Shown: piece after piece, positions 11,170 to 21,381 of the stretch
Position numbering within the stretch: the first letter of the stretch is position 1
How the letters are laid out: each line of letters begins with the position of its first letter
NCBI GenBank assembly: GCA_954871525.1
Contig: OX940863.1
Coordinates: 25,680,001-25,744,000, forward strand
Source: Parietaria judaica
Lineage: Eukaryota > Streptophyta > Magnoliopsida > Rosales > Urticaceae
DNA length: 64,000 nt
Reading direction: 5' to 3'
Position numbers and translations under genes: made by a program
Notes under the pieces: generated by a model
Seen by the model: only the letters and a program-made list of their open reading frames with translations
Told to the model about the DNA's origin: nothing
Database searches by the model: none

Positions 11170-14100
11170 TGTAATGACCCGATTTTCTAACACCTAGAAC
11201 CTTAAAGAATACTATATTGTATCCTTTGGTTATAAGGTACATTTTGATGATAATTGAATGATAAGTTATGGATGATATTTGTTGTGAGTGTCTAGGTGTT
11301 ATGCATTACACCTTTAAAAATTTGATGGACGGAAAAGAATTTCCGTAAGACACAAGTAATGTTACTTACCTCTATGTTTGTTAGTACTACCGCTATGCTG
11401 CTAGTACTTACCTCTATGTTTGTTCGTACTACCGTTATCCCGCTAGTACTCCGGCTATATTTGTTAGTACTACCGCTATGTCGCTAGTACTCCCGCTATG
11501 CTTGTTAGCACATCCGCTAGTCATTTCGGGATCCGCATAAGATACTCATTAAGGCAGGGTTAATATAAAAGCTTCCGGAATTGGAAGAATGATGTCTCGT
11601 ATCAATAAGTTTCTATGAGTAAGAAATGATACCGAGAAATAAAGAGAAAATGTATGATATAAACCATTTCATCATGAGGGGAAAATATGATTTAAATTTT
11701 AAACAAAGTATCTTCAAAGTGGACCAAAAAGTCAACTAAGTCGGAATGAATATTTCCGAGTTCCGAATGAAACCAAAAATATCATTTTTGGAATCTACAT
11801 GAAAAATTATTAAAGATAGGTACGTTCAAAGTAAAATTTTCATCAAAGTTCTCAACTTTTAGAAAAGTTGCACTATGGCCCAAAATTTCTAAAAAGTTGC
11901 AATTATGCCCCTAATCCGATTTTCAACATTCTAAACTCATCCTTGATGTCCATACACGTGCTCAACACTTAATGTATGCTGAAATTTGAAGAAATACTCT
12001 CTTAGGAATCAAAAGAAGCCTTAAGGTCATTTTGTCTTATGTGCTTGTCTTATACACCTCCCAAATGAACCAATGGGCTCATAGGAGTGCATGAGAACCA
12101 TAATAACTCTTATATCAGCCCTAAATTCGACCACAACACTCCAAGAAGGTCCAATGAGAGACTTGAGTGCTCTACAAGCTTTATCAAACCCCAAAAACTC
12201 ATTATGATATGTCTTATGCACTCAAGGAGAAATATGCTCTTGTCTATTCACCACACCACTCATTTGCACGATTTTATTCTCTCTCTAGACCAGAAAAGAA
12301 TCGCTCTCTTCAGCCATCTATCTCTCTAAGAAACCCTAAGGGCATTTTCTTGAAGAAACGCTCCAAGAAGACCACAAGATCATCCTCTTTGTATCAACTT
12401 TTCCAAGAAGAAGAAAGGGGTAAGAACACCTCTTGCATGTCGATTTCCCAAATGTTTTTCTCTCTTAAATCTATGATCATTTTTACCCCATCTTGTTGTG
12501 TGCTAAGGCCACGAAATCATGGAGAAATAATCGTGAAGATCCGATTTCAAACGCTCCATTTATCCGACAAACCGTGTCGTTGCTCAAAGTTCCAAGGAAA
12601 GAGGTAAGGAAAACCTCTTGCATGTTGATTCTCTTCATGGCCATAGGATATGAACTTATGTTCATAATGTTTTCTCTTATCCTAGCTCAAAATCCAGCCT
12701 TCTCTAGGCTAAGGTCGTTGTGAAGAGCACCTAAGTTTCCAACTACACAAGTATTAACTTTGTTGGAGAAAACTCAAGAAAGGTATAACCTTCAAACTAA
12801 AAACCCTCACTCTTTTGATGAATGGTTATCATACTATGTTTCATGCTTATTTATTATTTAAGTAAGATATGCATGAATGGTTTCCTATATTTTCATGAAT
12901 TTGGCCCAAGAGCCTTATGTTTGATGATGATTGAATGACATGCATGTTGCTGGAATTAGGGTTTTGATGAAGTCCGATTTTGTAGGGGTCTTAACCAGAC
13001 CAAATGAAGTCCAAATACAAAAAATGACCTATTTATAGATAGATATATGTGTCTAGTATAACATACTGAAAATTTGGAGTCTTTCAAGTTATGAGTTTTA
13101 AGACTTGAGTCGTGCACTATTCGTGCGCAAAACTGTTTTCACCTCCAGGCAGATCTGGAAGTTTAGATTTAGAATACATTTTTCACCAACCTAATATTTT
13201 TATAAATTCTTATAAAAATTATATGATATAGGTATATTCCTTATTGAATTAATAAAGTTGGTTTTACTGAAAAATATGCTCTGGTTAGTTCAAAACAATT
13301 CACGGAGTAATGACATGCAAATCTGTTTTTGGTTTTAGACAGATTGTGAACTATGTTAGTAAAATGCTTTAAACGATGATCTATAGTTTATATTTTGGTG
13401 GGATAAAAATATATGTTATTCTTAGGTTAGTTAAAGAGACACGTGATTGGTTTTGTTCCAAAAAAAAAAGCCCTGGTTGATTTTATAAAAATCACACACT
13501 GGAGGTCGCAAACTGTTTTTCATAAATAAGGGCAGATTTGAGTTCATGCTTAAAAATACATATATATGATTTACCAAGGGATTTTATTTTCAGAAAATGA
13601 ACTAAATACTTTATAATGTGAAGTTAGAACAATCACAATTGGTTTTATATTAAAACGAGTTTTCGTTTACCGGATAGAGGTTATAAAGCAAGCATATACA
13701 AGCTATTCTACCCTTGAGGTAGAATTGTGACCCGAACAATAAAATAGTTTCAATTTCGGGTAATGGGGCTATGATATTAAAAATAAAACTCAGAGGTTAA
13801 GATAATAACCTAGGAGCTCTAAATTATTTACGATTATGAAAATGATCACACCGAGGTTGTTTCGGATTTTCAAGATAAAGGCTATGTTTACGAAATATGA
13901 TAAGACAAAACTCAAGGAGTTATTAATGAAAGGAATAGTTTCTATGTAAAAAAGATACGAATCTTAAATGATGATTTTACGGCATGAATATACTTGTACA
14001 CTTACTTGAAGTTAAGTCGTACAATATTACGTAGATCTTTAAACAAAGGATCGTGTTGATACAAAATCGGATAGTGTCGAAACCTTAGTGCCCTAGAATT

Positions 14101-15456
14101 CTAGCAACGTAGAGCATGCATGTAAACCTGGATCCAAAAGACTGACGAGTCGTCTGGTCAGATTAAACAGGGAAGTAGGGTGTCCATAAGTGTGATAGGT
14201 TGTAGCTTGAAGTGCAGCGAGGACACCAGGTGAGTACAGATCTCACTACAGCATGAATAGTTTTCAAATGAAAAGATGAAATATGTCAAGACATGAATAT
14301 ATGTGATGTTTGGGAGCATTGACTCCGATGCATGAATGATTGATTGGGAGCATTGACTCCAAGGCCTGAATGATTGATATGTGTGGTCCTTGATGGACAT
14401 GGATATGATTATATGGATCATTTTGAATCCTATGATGTTAATGTGTCATGTTATTCCAAGTGTTGATATTGGAAAAGAAAAGAATGTATGATGGGAATAA
14501 TGATTGAATGAGCTTTGATTTATGTCATAATGCATGTAGGCATAATAGGGTCACCTTAATTAACAAAGATGACCAATGTTTTCAAAGCTCGTGTCGTGCC
14601 ACTTGATAGGGGTATAAACATGTTATGAACGGGGCTTAAAGCCCAAGGTCGTGTTGGCTGGGGACCTTGCAACCCTCAGACCATCTGCGGCTGCGCGCAA
14701 TTGGCACATACATATATGGGTTATCACCAGGCAAGACAGGGCCAATCCCTTGAGCCACTTAAAGGAAAGAGAAATGAAATGTTTTCAAAAGTAACCAATA
14801 ATACAGCATAATTGGACATACATATATGCATGATTGACATATGTTTTTGTGAGGATAATGTCTGTACTCGCTGAGCGTAAGCTCACGTAATATGTGTTCA
14901 TGCTGTAGGTAAGAAACCCATGGCATGAATTTGTTATGGTGGACTCGCGAAGGAATGGTGATGCGCGCGGTGGTCATGGGTTAGGATGGGTAACCGCTAA
15001 AGTTTCCGCATGTTTTGATGAACAAATTAATTTACGTATGTTTTAATAACTACGGTTTATGTTTTGGGATTTGAGTATTATACTACATCCCTATGTTAAG
15101 AATTTACGTATGAAATGATTGTCTCGGATTCATAATCCGAGACAAATGAGTACGAAGCATTATATTGGACTTTTCAAATATGATTTTGGTAAACTATTTA
15201 ACAAGCCTTCAAGGTTTTATGAAGGTCTCATGTTTTACAAAGATTCCCAAAAATGGTCTCTTTGAATATCTTTATGCTCATGTGTTGATCTTAAATTCCT
15301 TATAGGAACTTTAAGACGTGTGTGCCTAGGAGCACAAGTGAGATGCTGTTTAAAAAAAAATTATTCCTAAATTTTTGTAACAAAGAGTTTTATGAAATCT
15401 TGAGAAAGTAAGTAATTTTTAAGACGTAGCGGTCGGCGCTAGGCCGGGTCGTCACA
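11170..15456. mobile_element. Solo LTR of a large LTR retrotransposon (gypsy-like)
   Basis: The segment begins tgtaatgacccg and ends cgggtcgtcaca, the inverted-end style of long plant gypsy LTRs, and is flanked by ctttg and gtttg (4 of 5 bases match). No gag-pol domain occurs in 4.3 kb. It has U3/R-like tracts, a minisatellite (11,366-11,517) and a duplicated 35-bp phrase near 14,308-14,375. The length and ends fit a chromovirus such as the Tekay lineage, but that assignment rests on memory of such LTRs. A decayed non-autonomous element is the alternative. Confidence 0.6.
11366..11517. repeat. 42-bp minisatellite inside the solo LTR
   Basis: About 3.5 imperfect tandem units of roughly 42 bp are built on ctatgtttgttagtactacc followed by gctatg and cgctagtac. 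Confidence 0.75.
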
Positions 15457-17039
15457 GTTTGTTTGCACTTAATTAGCCTTTTAATCTTAATTAATGGGTA
15501 AGATCTGACTACATTAAGTGCATTTGTTTTTTTATTTTAAAAGTTCTTAATGGGTCGGTAAGATCTAAAACCAAGAACTAACAGACCACAATGGTGAACC
15601 AAGAGGATCAAAGAAGGTTTTCGTTGTGCTTGAACATCAAAAGCCCTCTTTTCTTGTATAGCGAATCGCTTAATTTCTTTATTTATTCAGATTATTACTG
15701 TTAATAATAATGAACAGCCATACCTGTTTAACAATTTTCCTAATCGAATTTGAGCAGAATCTTCTATTGTTACAACTTTAAATCTTTTATCAAATAACTA
15801 ACCCATGATAAAATAAAATTCAGCAATTGTTAAATTGGATGTACAATATAAATTTACCAATATATATTACCATCACCCGGCGTAGCGCGGTGCAGTGCTT
15901 CGCCGCTCTAATTCTAGCCAAACTCACGAGCTTCTAATTTTTGCCTAGATTTTGGTTTGAATATTCTCTTGATTGGTTTTATTTTAATGTTATTCACTTT
16001 CAGTTGATTTTAAAGCCGTCTTATTGCCAATTTTGGTTGTTTTTACTGTTTTGTTCAGTGATGTTTTCTAATGATTTGGGGTTTGATTTTAGTTTTTTTT
16101 TTTTTTTTTTTTGCAGTCTTACGGTTTTTCTAACTTGCAAAGATTACGCCTGGCAGACTCTGTTTCGTTTGTCGTTTCGCTTGCCCGATGAGTTTTCATA
16201 TCTAATCTCATCTAGCTTTTATCATTTGAGTTCTTATAAGACTCATCGAGTGTAAAGAAGTGATGCACTAACCTTTATATTTTATAATTGATTCCCAAAC
16301 AATAAAATTAATTCAAAAGTTTTGAGTTCGGCTTGGGAAGAAATGCAGCTTAATCATGTATTGAGTTAGTAATCTTGGTTTGCAAGTGATCTTTGATAAG
16401 AAACGGGTGCAGTTTTTTTCTATTAATCGATTCAATTATGTTCCCGGCTGACCTTTAGTATAATGATTCATAACCTTTTCTTGCAAGTGTATAACTTTTG
16501 TTTAGAGTTGGCATAACTTTTATTTAGGGTTGATATGATTGTATGTCGTTTATTTTCTTGCTTATAACTATAACTATGTTGGTGTTTTACTTTGGGTTGA
16601 AGTTGTTCCTCTTTTGTTTTAATTTTACAGATACAAGAAGCAACATATGTTTGTTCGGATCCGTATATATCAGAATATGGGTAACTTTCACATGAATATT
16701 TATTTTGAGAATAATATTTTTATTATCCATTATTTGAAAAGTTTTTATTATATGTTTGATCATAATTTAAAAAAATCAGTTTATAAAGTTTGATGATATA
16801 CATTTTTTCATAATTAACAATGGAAAGTAAAAAGTTATTAGATTTTTTCTTCAAAATTGTAAAAAATATTTACCGTGCCTTTCCACTAGTCGTGTATAAT
16901 GGTTAGAACCATGCATTATGCAACTTCCAAATATTGATAATAAACACAAATATTGAGAATAAAGCAAAGAACTGACGGATCAAATTTTGTTTTAGTATGG
17001 AGAATTCACACAAGGTCAAAACAAAACCAATTTTATAAA
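15457..17039. other. TE-derived spacer with repeat copy 2 and a possible Helitron end
   Basis: 15,558-15,680 is a truncated copy of the dispersed repeat seen at 10.1 and 17.2 kb. 15,480-15,555 resembles the left end of a MITE family seen again near 58.9 kb (attaagtg...atttgttttt). A GC-rich phrase with cggcg/cgccg stems sits at 15,878-15,905. A ccactag|t terminus at about 16,893, similar to the Helitron end at 54.8 kb, could be a plus-strand Helitron 3' end. No gene is seen. Confidence 0.35.
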
Positions 17040-17430
17040 AATCTAGCTAGATAATCTTCATGAATCATAAACTTGGAACAAAAAAACGAAAAAGAAAAAA
17101 AACTGACCAGTTAGTGATGATCAAAGCAAGAAATGGCAAGATCGGAAACAAGATATGATAATGAAAAACGCTACATGTAGAGAATAAAACCAAGAACTCA
17201 CAGACAACAATGGTGAACCGGGAAGATCAAAGAAGGTTTTTGTTGTGCTTGAACATCGAAAGCCCTCTTTTCTTCCACAAGCGACTCTGATTTCATCTGA
17301 GAGAGGAAAATTAATATTGTTTAATGTCGTGTATATATGTGACTCGATAAGCTTACTTAATCAAACCTGATGAATAGGAATTGTGGAGATAAGCTGACGT
17401 CGTCTCTTGTAGTTTTACCAACTTGTATTT
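17040..17430. repeat. Dispersed repeat, copy 3
   Basis: This matches 10,041-10,440 over most of its length but lacks the hairpin insertion found there. It starts with the atctagctagat phrase that follows the PPR duplicate in the first copy. Confidence 0.65.
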
Positions 17431-17738
17431 AGGAAATTAGGAGTCTTTATTTTAACAATTCTTAGTAATAGGTTTATGATTCGATTGCTATTATATAAAA
17501 AATAGGACTAGATACGAGTATTTCTATGTATTTTAGAGAAATCGCTCCTAATAGCCAAATTGAAACCTTTTGATTAGCAAAATAGCCAAAGTTTCCGTTT
17601 TATTAGCAAAATAGTCAATTGATGAGGTGGCACAGATTTTATACCTATAATACCCTTTTAATTAACTTATTTTGATTTAAAATTTTTGTTTTTAATATGA
17701 TTAGTTCCTTAAAATATGTGTTTTTAAATTAATCAATT

Positions 17739-18203
17739 TTGACTTCCATTTTCTCTTTCTTCGACATCACCTCGCCGAAGCCAAAAAATTCAGAGTCCAT
17801 TGACTCGAAAAGCTCAAAGAAATGCATCAATGGTAGATCGCGTCCGATCATTTGGACCAAACCCTCGCTCGCCTCCGATTCCCCCGCCGTCTCCGGCGGA
17901 GGCGCCGACAACGTCTTCCGCTCCCTGGAGAAGAAGTCGGAGGATCGGCATCGGAGAATTCTCGAAGCTCAGAGGGAGGCCAACATTGCCGGGAATGGCG
18001 TCGCGCTGCCCAGATCGGACCGCCAGTCCGACGACGAGGACAGCGATGCGGAGATCGCGAAGGAGAACGGGAAAGAGAACGAATTGAAAAGGCAGAAGGT
18101 GAAGAAACCGAAGAAACCCAAGGTTACGGTCTCGGAACCTGCGGCGAAGATCGAGGCTGGTCATCTTTCTGCGTTTCTTGCTGAGATTTCGATGAGTTCT
18201 TGA
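17739..18203 (+). pseudogene. Captured gene fragment, unknown basic/acidic protein
   Basis: A 154-codon open stretch of clearly higher GC than its flanks. It contains a Ser-rich start, EKKSEDRHRRILEAQRE, an acidic patch (DDEDSDAEIAKENGKEN), a Lys-rich run (KRQKVKKPKKPKVTV) and a tail with HLSAFLAEIS. There is no ATG in frame before the last few codons, so it looks like the inside of a host gene cut out and carried by the surrounding element. The composition suggests a nuclear or nucleolar protein. I do not recognise the family and assign no function. Confidence 0.55.
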
Positions 18204-18211
18204 ATTAACCC

Positions 18212-18595
18212 TTTTAATGTGGTTAATTCACGTTTTTGTTAGTTATTATGTTGTATTAATGTGGTTAATTCACGTTTTTTGTTAGATATTATATTGTATT
18301 AATGTGGTTAATTCACGTTTTTGTTAGATATTAGGTTGTATTAATGTGGTTAATTGTATTAATGTGGTTAATTCACGTTTTTGTTAGATATTAGGTTGTA
18401 TTAATGTGGTTAATTCATGATTTTTGTTAGATATTAGATTGTATTAATGTGGTTAATTCACGTTTTTGTTTGATATTCGGTTGTATTAATGTGGTTAATA
18501 CACTTTTTGTTAGATATTAGGTTGTATTAATGTTAGATATTAGGTTGTATTGGTTGTATTAATATGGTTAATTCACTTTTATGTTAGATATAAGG
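18212..18595. repeat. 42-bp minisatellite, about nine units
   Basis: Tandem imperfect units are built on aatgtggttaattcacg, tttttgttagatatta and ggttgtatt. Some units are shortened. Two more units recur at 18,870-18,960 after a GC-rich insertion, so the array seems to have been split. Confidence 0.85.
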
Positions 18596-20269
18596 AGGAC
18601 GAGATCAAGTGCGAAGAAGTAAACGGGTGGGGAACCGGCTAGGGAAACGGCATCGACGGTAGTGGAAACGGCGGCTAATTCGAGTTTAGAAACATCATCG
18701 GGATCAGATAATGTTCCAATTGTGGTTGTTATAAAATCGATATTTGGGTTGTACGAGTTTTTCATCACATAATATTCATCGTCACAATGAAAATCGATTT
18801 TTTTTTCTTTCAATATGAACCTTTTATATAACTGTTAAATGGTTGGATGACATACAGATTTTAGATTGTATTAATGTGGTTGATTTATATTAGGTTGTAT
18901 TAATATGGTTAATTCACGTTTTGTTAGTTATTAGGTTGTATTAATGTGGTTAATACACGTCGAGTGATGAGTTTGTCGAGGCTCTTGATTTCTCTTCGTC
19001 GAGTGATGATTTCGTAGGAGTGAGAAACGGGCACCGGAGTGAGTCGAAGAGAGAAGAAGAAGAAGGAAGTCAAATATTGTTTATTTAAAAATCCTTAATT
19101 TAAGGAATTAATATGTGATAATTAATTGATTCAAATTTAAATATTAAGATTTAATTTAGTTAAATAATTAATAATAAGGGTAATAAGGTCTTTTAAATCT
19201 ATTAACTTGGTTGATTGGCTATTTGACAATTTTAATGAAAAGATTGGCTGTTTTGCAAAATAGTTTTTCATATTTGGCTATATAGCTAGAGAACCCTATA
19301 TTTTAAGCAGCTTCAACCATAGAAATAGAACAAACCTTAATTATAGTATAATTTACACACGTATATATATAAATAAAGTGAGTGTATCTATACTTTGACT
19401 AAAAAATAGAACTAACAGTAATGACAACTCTACATTTAATATATTTCATAATCGTTAAAAATAGAAAATGTGTTTGAAATATTTTATGGAATAATTATCA
19501 TTTTTAGAAGTATTGTTATCATCGTGATAATTCTTTGAGAAAGATAATATTAATAAAAAAAATAGAATACTAAGAAAGAACATTAGTTATAAATTACTAC
19601 ATAATTTAGAGTGGCGACTTGGAGAAAATTAAAATAAAATTTCAGCCATATTACTTTTCGTTCCTCACAAATCATTATATATTAGAAGTGGTGAATTTCC
19701 AACAGGGAATGTGTGAATTAATTATTAAAATAAAGAATGTGATTATGCATGAATAAAGAATGTTAATTAATTAATTAATTTATGTTATCAAAGTATTGAT
19801 ATTATTTGCGACTCTAAAACCATTTTCTTTTGCTGATGAATGTCTAAATTGTTTTACGGTGATTTATTTTTCAATTCTCGATTTTTGGTTCTGAACGTGG
19901 GTTCGATTTTTTTTTTTTTTTTTTTTTACCCAAATAGAAAATTAGCCTGTTTGTTCCAATTCTTTACAAACAACAAAGAAAAAGAAGAAAAGTTTGGGAG
20001 GATTTTCTTTGATTAATCGAAGGGCAAAAATTGCAATAATGCAGTTACATTCTAAAGTCACTAAGACTTGTATTTAAAGAGAAACAAGAAAGTTAAATCC
20101 TATCTAAACTTCCTAAAATAAACTCAATCAAATCTTTACAATTTACACATTTCCTAACAGAATGGGAAACCAAATCAAATCAAATCAGGAAGCCAAATCG
20201 TATCTCCAAACTTGCTCCTCAAGTTTGGCACCTTCCTGGAACAGCTTCTGTTGAATTCTAGCGTTTCCC

Positions 20270-20490
20270 GTTTCTGCCCGGGAGGATCCTGCTAGGGTCC
20301 TTTTTTGCTAGGGAGCATTTCTGCTCCCCCTCATCTATCTCTGGTAGGGGCATTCCTGGTTGGGTCCCTTCTTGCTAGGGGGCATCTCTGGTCGGACCCA
20401 TCTCTGCTGAGGAGCTTTCTGGTGGGGGAATTCCTGCTACGGAGGTTTCTGCCCAGGGGCATTTCAGGCTGTGATATTTCTGCAAGGGGT
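20270..20490. repeat. GC-rich degenerate minisatellite
   Basis: Repeated phrases of the type ttcctgctaggggcatttct recur about ten times with variation. They give open frames on both strands that are products of the repeat and not of a gene. Confidence 0.65.
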
Positions 20491-20539
20491 TGAGCCAAGT
20501 CAGACTTAAACTCACATTGCCTGCTATCTAAGTTAAGAT

Positions 20540-20856
20540 TAACCATATAAGCGGCAAAACTGAAACATTTTCCCAATATAATTTTCCGGACATAGTAACA
20601 ACAATACAAATGTACCACACCAATTGGTTTTCTACACTTGATCAAATTGTAAGTGCGTAAAAGAATTCGTATACATCACATAATCTTTTTCATTATAAGA
20701 TAATTCTCAAATTTAGCGGCAAAACCTAGTGTAGTTAAATATTTCTAGCAGCGTAATATTTTCCCAAGATGGTTTTCCGGACAAATTACCAAAAATACAA
20801 ACGCATCACACCAATTGATTTTCTACACTTGATCAAATCTTAAAGCGTAAAAAAAA
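20540..20856. repeat. Direct duplication with shared phrases
   Basis: The segment containing gcggcaaaac, attttcccaa, ttttccggac, and ttctacacttgatcaaat occurs twice in the same order, about 180 bp apart. Confidence 0.7.
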
Positions 20857-21099
20857 TCTTATTCAGTGTATATGTTACCTTATGCGACTACAAATCATAT
20901 ATAGTACAGTAAAAATAGAAAATGTGTTTGAAATATTTTATGGAATAATTAAGTGGTCATTTCCTTAATAAACCCATTATTAAATTTACAAAATAAATTA
21001 ATATTTTTTAATAAACCTTACGAAAATTTTGTAAATTTTATATAATATTTAATAATTAATACTCTTGGTTTGCACTTTGAGTTTCTGTTGTTCTGATAA

Positions 21100-21153
21100 A
21101 TGACGAACAAGAGGAAGAAGCGCCGTCGTGACGGCGACAACGACGAAGAGTAG
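21100..21153 (+). CDS. Upstream ORF of the PPR gene (17 aa)
   Basis: ATG to TAG encodes MTNKRKKRRRDGDNDEE in the probable 5' leader of the PPR gene. It is very basic, then acidic. It would be translated only if transcription starts before 21,100, which I cannot show. A second upstream ATG at 21,369 opens a 36-codon frame that overlaps the PPR start. Confidence 0.3.
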   Translation: MTNKRKKRRRDGDNDEE

Positions 21154-21381
21154 ATATTCTCAACCCGCCTGAACCCTAACCCTAAGTCGAATCCGCCTTG
21201 CCGGCCACCATCGAAACCCCTCTTCTCCGGCTGGCTCACCCTATCCTCGTCGGCGATGGCTTCCCTGTGCCGTCCCGCTTCAAACTCTTGCAGGTAACTT
21301 CAATCGAGCTCTGTTCAGTTTTCTGGAACGCAATAATGGCTGAGTGTTTCTTTACTCTGCAGTTTGTTATGGTTTCAATTG

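Larger units (their letters stand above)
17537..19298. mobile_element. Pack-MULE-like element with captured gene fragments
   Basis: The imperfect inverted ends share tagccaaat, then an aaaa stretch and agcaaaatagcc (left), with the reverse complement on the right. The flanks are tattttag (17,529-17,536) and tattttaa (19,299-19,306), 7 of 8 bases matching, near the 9-bp target size of MULEs. The interior holds a GC-rich open fragment, a long minisatellite and two further GC-rich patches (18,596-18,720; 18,956-19,070), unlike the AT-rich surroundings. No transposase is present, so the element depends on another for movement. Confidence 0.6.
19299..21059. other. Repeat-rich spacer, no gene
   Basis: It holds (1) a 41-bp sequence present twice, at 19,457-19,497 and 20,911-20,951; (2) on the minus strand, a stretch from about 20,160 down to 19,900 that starts tgttagg and has a TATA-like ttaaata, resembling a copia LTR fragment; (3) a GC-rich minisatellite at 20,270-20,490; (4) a direct duplication of about 140 bp at 20,540-20,665 and 20,712-20,856. 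Confidence 0.5.

Noticed and set aside
15861..16893. Plus-strand Helitron with CTAG|T end at 16,893
   Set aside because: No TC 5' terminus could be placed, and the GC-rich hairpin-like phrase is 1 kb from the CTAG.
20305..20645. Open frames on both strands with repeated short phrases
   Set aside because: They arise from a GC-rich minisatellite; the repeats explain the lack of stops.
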